The notes beneath the pieces are model-generated. The model ran no database searches, was not told the DNA's origin, and saw only the letters and a program-made list of their open reading frames with translations. DNA of 60,000 bases. Origin: Adiantum capillus-veneris. Its lineage: Eukaryota > Streptophyta > Polypodiopsida > Polypodiales > Pteridaceae. Below, piece after piece: positions 54,812 to 60,000 of this stretch (position 1 is the stretch's first letter; the number at the start of each line of letters is the position of its first letter). A program made the position numbers and the translations under genes. Location: positions 68,534,567-68,594,566 of the forward strand of contig CM043970.1 of the NCBI GenBank assembly GCA_014529385.2. Direction: 5' to 3'.

Positions 54812-55009
54812 ATGGACACTTTCCACAAACCCATTGCATTAGAATCTAGGAGTAGTGTAAGTAGAATTCGAGGTGGGTTTCAGAACATTTCTCTCTTCGA
54901 AAGACTCAATTGTGAGCGTTGCAGAAGTTCAAGTCTACAGCTAGAAATAGCACCAAAAGACTGTCAACCACTAAATCTGACTGGAGAGTATGCTTTGAAA
55001 GTTGTATGA
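54812..55009 (+). CDS. Small leader ORF of element C (65 codons)
   Basis: From ATG at 54812: MDTFHKPIALESRSSVSRIR, FERLNCERCRSSSLQLEI, ending GEYALKVV before TGA. It lies between primer site and gag, with a CERC pair. No family recognised. It could be an upstream ORF that affects gag translation, or chance; element D keeps no clear equivalent. Confidence 0.35.
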   Translation: MDTFHKPIALESRSSVSRIRGGFQNISLFERLNCERCRSSSLQLEIAPKDCQPLNLTGEYALKVV

Positions 55010-55014
55010 ACCAG

Positions 55015-56180
55015 TGGGTAAGCTCAAGGACACTTTGAGGTAAAAATTTCAAGAGTTTGCAAAAACTCAGATTATTTACTTTTTCTTAACATTTTAGTCC
55101 AAACTAAGTTTTAACTTGACTCAGAGGCTTAAAATAACTCATAAAAAGACTATCCAGAGAAAAAGTTCAAAAAAGTGCTCATTTTAGGCTAAAAGTTAAT
55201 AATCGCAATTATTTACTTTTAGCTCAAAATTGACCAAGGTTGATACCACAGACTCCATGCATGTGTACAAACAAATTTTATAAAGGCCCATGAAATTTGG
55301 ATCACTAAACTAGCCAAAAAAAGGGTAAAAACTAAACTAAATTCTGTACTAACTTCCGAGAACTTGAGTGTAAGTTGAGTAAATTTTGTTAAAACTCAAT
55401 GAAACTTGACTCATAGGCTTATATTGAAGTGATAAACAAGTGTACATGCTTAGTTGATAAAGAAAATGCAAAGAATTGTCAAAAGTAAATAATTACAATT
55501 ATTTACTTCTACCCCATTTTTCAACTTTTTTGACCAAGTCAGCATACCACTATCTTCATCATGTTATCTTCAGCCCACAAATCAAATCTGGTAAGATTTG
55601 GATCATTGAATTGGAAATTGTGGCCAAATTTGCAAAGTGAGTCTACGGATACAAAACTAATGACCATTTGAACAAAAATTATCCAAACTTGATGAAACTT
55701 GGCTGGACGGCTTAAGTTATAAGCTTCTTAACAGATCTGTGTGAGAATTGTTGCAAAAAAGTGCACAAAAATAGTAAAAGTAAATAATCGCGATTATTTA
55801 CATTTTCCACTAAAGTTGACAATTTTGCATATTTGAGTATACCACTAGGTCAAGCATATCAAGTAGACCAAACAAATCAATTAATTTGGTGAAATTTGGA
55901 TCACAAAAGTGAGACTTAAGACAGATTCTTGAAAACTGAGTCTGCGGACATGAAACAATTGATAACTGGAGCAAATTTTGTTCAAACTTGGTGAAACTTG
56001 TCCAGAGACCTTAACAAGTTACACACTAGACAAATCGACCCAAAAATTGTAAAAAAACTGAGAAAAGTAAATAATCGCGATTATTTACTTTGGCTACCCG
56101 GATACATCAATTTTGACTTTTGAACTTGTACAGTGTTAGATCCATGTAATACAAGGACACTATGAAATTTTGGGCTCAAA
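55015..56180 (+). repeat. Leader repeats of element C, unit about 290 bp with palindromic core
   Basis: Cores lie at about 55191-55220 (AATAATCGCAATTATTTA), 55481-55510 (AAATAATTACAATTATTTAC), 55776-55805 and 56063-56091 (both TAAATAATCGCGATTATTTA, a perfect palindrome), with a half-core at about 55068. Spacing is 287-295 bases. Between cores, GATGAAACTTG, AAATTTGGATCA and GACATGAAAC-like blocks recur in the same order. Confidence 0.85.
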
Positions 56181-56492
56181 TTAATACATGTTCACTCAGT
56201 TTTCAGATTGCAGACTAATCCTTTGATTTTTGCAAAAGTGGAATCCAAAAGTTTCAACTGCCAACTTACTTGGCTCGATCTGAAGTGTGATACACATAGA
56301 CCAGTCACCATAGTTAGCAAGAATTGTACTGTCTTTGTGAAAGTATAGCTAACTTGATCAAAACTGATACAGGAATGAGATTGCCGACAGGGAATTGAAA
56401 ACTTGACAGAAGTCGCATTCAAGTCAAGCTGAAGAAACGGATAACGAATCAAACCAACGGTAAGTACTCTATCCAGGGCTTAATAAGTCCAT

Positions 56493-57105
56493 ATGAACCT
56501 TAGATCGTGTTGTATACTAGCAAATCAAGGTGTATTTAGAGAGACCACTAGTAGAGTATCCACAGAGGAGAGTGTGAATCAAGCTGATCACTTGGGTAAT
56601 ATCATTGAAGAAGTATCAGACACTTATTCAGACTCAACCTCTAAAATGTATACCTATTCAAATCTTTCAGGAACTGGAACGACAGTGTGATACAAGCACA
56701 TACTCACCTTTTATAAGACTAATGACCATGGAGCTTAGGTTTACCTAGATCCTGATGAAGAGTATGTTGTTTGTGTCGATGACCATGGCATAGTGTTTGA
56801 AGAGAAAATAAGAGCAAACAAACAAGGAAAAATATCCATGGATAAAAACGGGACTCAATACTTGAAATTGGAAAACCCTGATGTGATCGACAAATGGGGG
56901 TTAGAAGTGAATACAATAATTTTGGACATGACAACAAGAGAGGGTCCACCAACGTTAGAATTAGAGGGATACAAGCAAGTAGATTTGAAGCCCTTGAAAC
57001 GGCTAAGTACAGATGATCCTAGAATTGGAGTCTATTGTTGGGAGGATAGAAACGTAAGAGACCTCCTATGGACTAGTCAGGACACCTAGCACCCATGAAG
57101 ATCAT
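56493..57105 (+). pseudogene. Gag N-terminal part of element C
   Basis: One frame from MNLRSCCILANQGVFRETTS through a TGA (56688) and a TAG (about 56736) to DDHGIVFEEKIRANKQGKIS, EVNTIILDMTTREGPPTLEL and VYCWEDRNVRDLLWTSQDT. Element D has the same protein with Arg at the TGA position and Tyr at the TAG position, so both stops are point lesions of C. The frame then shifts before the gag core. Confidence 0.75.
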
Positions 57106-57186
57106 TTATATATTCAAAATCAAGGATACGGGATTAACCGATTTACAACCTACCTGTTTAGGGACTGTTATAACAATAACTTTGTT

Positions 57187-57897
57187 ATGATGACTCCTGA
57201 GGAGGTCGAACATACCAAATATCAAGGGTACTCCATACGGGATCGGATATTGGCCAAAGGACCAGAGACTATTCCACGAGAAGAACTCGGCGAGAGATCT
57301 TCTGAGATTAATGTGAAGAAACCTAAAACAATCTCATCACAAAGAAAAATGAGTGACACTAAGGCCAGTCCAGGGCTACACGAGTCACTATTTCCAATAG
57401 ACTGGTTTGAAGGAATGGAACAGGACCAACTGCTAAGAGACCAGGAGTTGAACGAAATAGACATGTCAGGCAAGCTGATTTTTAAAAATGGGTCATATGG
57501 ACCTGGGGATCCATATGACCATTTAGCAAGCTTTAAACAAGTGCTATGGGCAAAACGCATATTTGATTGCTATACTCAATTCGAGGGATTTGGAATGACC
57601 TTAGAAGGAAAAGCTCTGACATGGTTCCAAAACATTCCACCAAGATCAATCACTGACCTAAATACATTAGCTCAAGGATTTGTAGATGCATCTTCCAAAA
57701 CGGGAATCAAACATAGCACGGTAGCTCAAATCTATAGCTTCAAACAGAAACAAGGTGAGTCTGTTAGGGATTGTGTAACTAGAATGAAACAATACATTGG
57801 AAGATGCCCAGAGTTAGAGATACCTGCAGAGGAAAGACTAGTATCATTGTTTCTAGAGGGATTTGCTAAACAAGGAACTTCATGCTATACTTTATAG
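57187..57897 (+). CDS. Gag core of element C (Retrotrans_gag)
   Basis: 236 codons open. DPYDHLASFKQVLWAKRIFD, GMTLEGKALTWFQNIPPRSI, IYSFKQKQGESVRDCVTRMK and EERLVSLFLEGFAKQGTS are the conserved blocks of plant gypsy gag: MxGxAxxWF, LxxxQxxGESVRxxVxRF and FxxGL. It forms the capsid shell. It overlaps the next frame by about 35 bases in another register, suggesting one frameshift between capsid and nucleocapsid. Confidence 0.85.
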   Translation: MMTPEEVEHTKYQGYSIRDRILAKGPETIPREELGERSSEINVKKPKTISSQRKMSDTKASPGLHESLFPIDWFEGMEQDQLLRDQELNEIDMSGKLIFKNGSYGPGDPYDHLASFKQVLWAKRIFDCYTQFEGFGMTLEGKALTWFQNIPPRSITDLNTLAQGFVDASSKTGIKHSTVAQIYSFKQKQGESVRDCVTRMKQYIGRCPELEIPAEERLVSLFLEGFAKQGTSCYTL

Positions 57898-59023
57898 CAA
57901 GAAGCATAAAACCCTAGAAGAGTGCGTGTTGGATGATATTGATTTAGGAGACAATTGTGACATTTTCAATGAAGAAGATGTCCCTAAGGATAACCAAACC
58001 AAGAAAACAGCATCCACCAAACCAACAACAAGTAGGAATGGCTGTCTCGCAGCACCGCTTTTAGCCATAGAAGATATGCTCAAAAGGATGAATGACATGA
58101 TGAATACCATGAAAAAAGTACCTATGAGAGGACCAGAGCAAGGGATTCCTCAACAGGGACAACCAATTAGGCCACAGAAATTGTTTTCAATCGAAGGAAA
58201 ATGGATCAACCATGAAACCAATAAGTGCTACTACAGACCAAAGTATGACGGGAATGTTCAATACGTGCCTATGAGGCCACAAAGACAACCCATGTATAGA
58301 TATCAACCTAACATGGCCCCAGCTCAAAGACCACCTATGGGAATGGAAAGACCTCAAACAGTGTTGGGTCAACAACCTCCATACCTTGGACATAATGCAG
58401 TGCCTATAAAGTACATGCACTCAAAAGGAATTATAGAGGAACAAGCACTAGTGCCTGTTACACCCTATGCTAAGCCTAGTCCATCTACAGTAATGATGGA
58501 AGGAGACTGTTATAATTCACATCCACCACCAATGGAGGAACCTGTGGCGTATACTACCCCAAAACTTGCACCTATGTACTATGTTGCTAATCAGGGTGTC
58601 AGACCTCCGATGGTAAGACCCATGATGAAGCCAAGAACGAGAAACTATCATAACTGTGGTGAAGATGATCATTGGAAAAACAAATGCGCCGAGCTTGACA
58701 AGAACCTTAAGCCAGTTGAAGCTTATTATATACAATGTTGCAAAAAAGGGGGAAACTTCCCTGAAGATTGTCCAAAAAATCCTTTAAACAAGGGTAAAAC
58801 AATTGTAAAAATAGTCCAAGTGATACCTAGTGGCTCGTCTGACAGTGAACCAATTATTCCAATCAAGGTAATCACTAGAGCCCAAGCTAAGAAAAAGAAA
58901 CGTAACTCCTCTGATGATTCAGAGAATACAAAAAATTCCATCCAAAAGACCAAAAGAAACAGAAGCAAAAGATATGAGACCAGAAACAAAGGGTTGAGAT
59001 TGAGGAGAAAGAGAAGAAATTAA
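57863..59023 (+). CDS. Gag C-terminus / nucleocapsid of element C
   Basis: 386 codons. A Pro/Met/Gln-rich middle (RPQRQPMYRYQPNMAPAQRP) is followed by two knuckle-like segments: NYHNCGEDDHWKNKC, with the first Cys lost, and YYIQCCKKGGNFPEDCPKNP, where His is replaced by Asn. Then comes a Lys/Arg-rich tail. RNA binding by the basic tail is likely even with imperfect knuckles. Element D keeps a better second knuckle. Confidence 0.75.
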   Translation: MLNKELHAILYSKKHKTLEECVLDDIDLGDNCDIFNEEDVPKDNQTKKTASTKPTTSRNGCLAAPLLAIEDMLKRMNDMMNTMKKVPMRGPEQGIPQQGQPIRPQKLFSIEGKWINHETNKCYYRPKYDGNVQYVPMRPQRQPMYRYQPNMAPAQRPPMGMERPQTVLGQQPPYLGHNAVPIKYMHSKGIIEEQALVPVTPYAKPSPSTVMMEGDCYNSHPPPMEEPVAYTTPKLAPMYYVANQGVRPPMVRPMMKPRTRNYHNCGEDDHWKNKCAELDKNLKPVEAYYIQCCKKGGNFPEDCPKNPLNKGKTIVKIVQVIPSGSSDSEPIIPIKVITRAQAKKKKRNSSDDSENTKNSIQKTKRNRSKRYETRNKGLRLRRKRRN

Positions 59024-59034
59024 TCCAGGATAAC

Positions 59035-59438
59035 GTGAAAGAAATTAGAAGTGAAACCAAGGAAACCACTGTAAAATCTGGAGGATCCATCTTTATAGAT
59101 AAAATTTTTGAGCCAATTAATGCATCTTGGAAGCATACCAAGCGGGACTTAAAGCAGGCCAAAACATGGAAAAGAAATGGAAAAACTACCCTTCTCCAGA
59201 CATGGAGGCAGCTAAACTTGAAGCTTATCAGAATTTGGTAAGAATCACTCAAGATATGCTGGAAAAACAAAAACCCACGCTCAAAAGTATAGCAAAACCT
59301 GAGGAGCTTGTGGTCGAGACAAGTGAAGAGAAAGCCAGAGTGGTGATAGAACCTCACCTTGAAGCCAAAGAACCAAAACTTATAGTGCCGGGCAGCGAAG
59401 ACGCTTTACACAAAATTCCATTCATAGAAGAAGACTAA
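59035..59438 (+). pseudogene. Linker between gag and protease, element C
   Basis: Two overlapping frames, 59035-59241 (GGSIFIDKIFEPINASWKHT) and 59127-59438 (SPDMEAAKLEAYQNLVRITQ, DMLEKQKPTLKS, Glu-rich end). They match element D at 28913-29245 in order. One frameshift separates them. Confidence 0.65.
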
Positions 59439-59699
59439 CCAGAACACTTGTGGGAAAAATTTAGAGATATTAATGATGGGAGCCTAACTCTGAAGTCAGC
59501 TCCTATGGAGTAAATTTGGTTAGACAATCTACCTCAGGACATGGACGCCGATATACGATCCTTGTACGGGGACTGCGGCTCTGAATCTTGAGGAATGTCG
59601 CAGCCATTGACCTTGAAAACATTACCCTCTTACTTGGAGATAACGAAGATGACTCCATAGTGTGTAAAACCACTCAAGTAAAGAAAGCGGAACAAACCC

Positions 59700-60000
59700 T
59701 CGAGGTAGACAACATTCAGTCAATCATGTCTACACCTATTCCATGCACTCTTACTCTAGGAGAACTATTGAAAATCAGACCATATTTATGGAATGATCTG
59801 CAGAAAACTCTTGAGAAGGTGGGGATAACAGGGCTAGTCGTAAAATTTTTGGGAAAATTGGAACACGAAGTGGATAATAAAGAGATTCGATCTGCTCCAA
59901 TGAACAAAGTCAGAGAATATTGCAAAGAGGAAGAAGGAAATACAACCCTTGCAGTGAGATACAATGATATAGAAACCATGGCAATACTAGATAGTGGGGC
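59700..60000 (+). CDS. Protease N-terminus of element C, cut by window end
   Basis: STPIPCTLTLGELLKIRPYL, LQKTLEKVGITGLVVKFLG, then TTLAVRYNDIETMAILDSGA at the last bases. ILDSGA is the retropepsin active-site motif (D-S-G), intact here and changed to D-S-A in element D. Confidence 0.8.

Larger units (their letters stand above)
53637..60000 (+). mobile_element. Element C: Ty3/gypsy retrotransposon, 5' part (continues past window)
   Basis: LTR 53637-54510, primer site, a long repeated leader, gag, nucleocapsid and the first residues of protease. The TGGCGCTGTTGCCGAGG primer site is that used by many Tat/Athila-type plant gypsy elements. It is related to element D at 25420-30023 but better preserved. 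3' domains and the second LTR lie outside the window. Confidence 0.82.

Overview
This window reads as land-plant nuclear DNA, about 38-40% GC by eye, built almost entirely of nested and decayed transposable elements with long (CT)n/(GA)n microsatellites. Plant origin is supported by Ty3/gypsy LTR elements with plant-type primer sites, a CACTA element with GT-AG introns, a BED/DUF659 hAT element, and fragments of cytosolic ribosomal protein uL14 and of a plant heavy-metal-associated (HMA) protein. The CT-rich repeats and the unfamiliar retroelement sequences would suit a large-genome plant such as a fern, but that is a guess. I see no intact, ordinary host gene, no RNA gene and no CRISPR array.

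Layout. 1-2858: a long LTR (family F, copy F1) with a primer-binding site at 2341. 2859-12239: a minus-strand Ty3/gypsy element (A) with two RNase H domains; a plus-strand LTR of family B (3835-5203) lies between its integrase and 3' LTR. 12240-14367: unassigned DNA with a uL14 pseudogene. 14376-21015: a hAT transposon with an exact 8-bp target duplication, carrying a broken BED/DUF659 transposase (plus strand) and, on the minus strand, a protein-kinase-like gene and a second gene-like frame. 21016-25190: mostly unrecognised, with two tandem-repeat patches. 25420-30023: a decayed gypsy element (D) joined to the 3' part of a family H LTR and the start of its gag (30024-30681). 30956-37006: a CACTA transposon with a 3-bp target duplication, an internally deleted but in-frame spliced tnp2 gene, a second transposase-like gene and a captured HMA fragment. 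37007-41165: minisatellite, an unrecognised open frame and LTR copy F2. 41480-42195: a gag relic. 42414-42690: a MITE-like inverted repeat. 43433-45717: a long AT-rich LTR (family H). 45968-53593: a minus-strand chromodomain Ty3/gypsy element (B). 53637-60000: the 5' part of a gypsy element (C) related to D, running off the window.

The strongest candidates for something new are (i) the hAT element with kinase-like cargo and several classes of subterminal repeats, (ii) the CACTA element with the HMA capture and the splice-competent deletion transposase, and (iii) the roughly 290-bp leader repeats of C and D, each centred on the palindrome TAAATAATCGCGATTATTTA or a variant.

Almost all genes here are mobile-element genes, and most carry stops or frameshifts. 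Family letters A-H are local labels, not published names.
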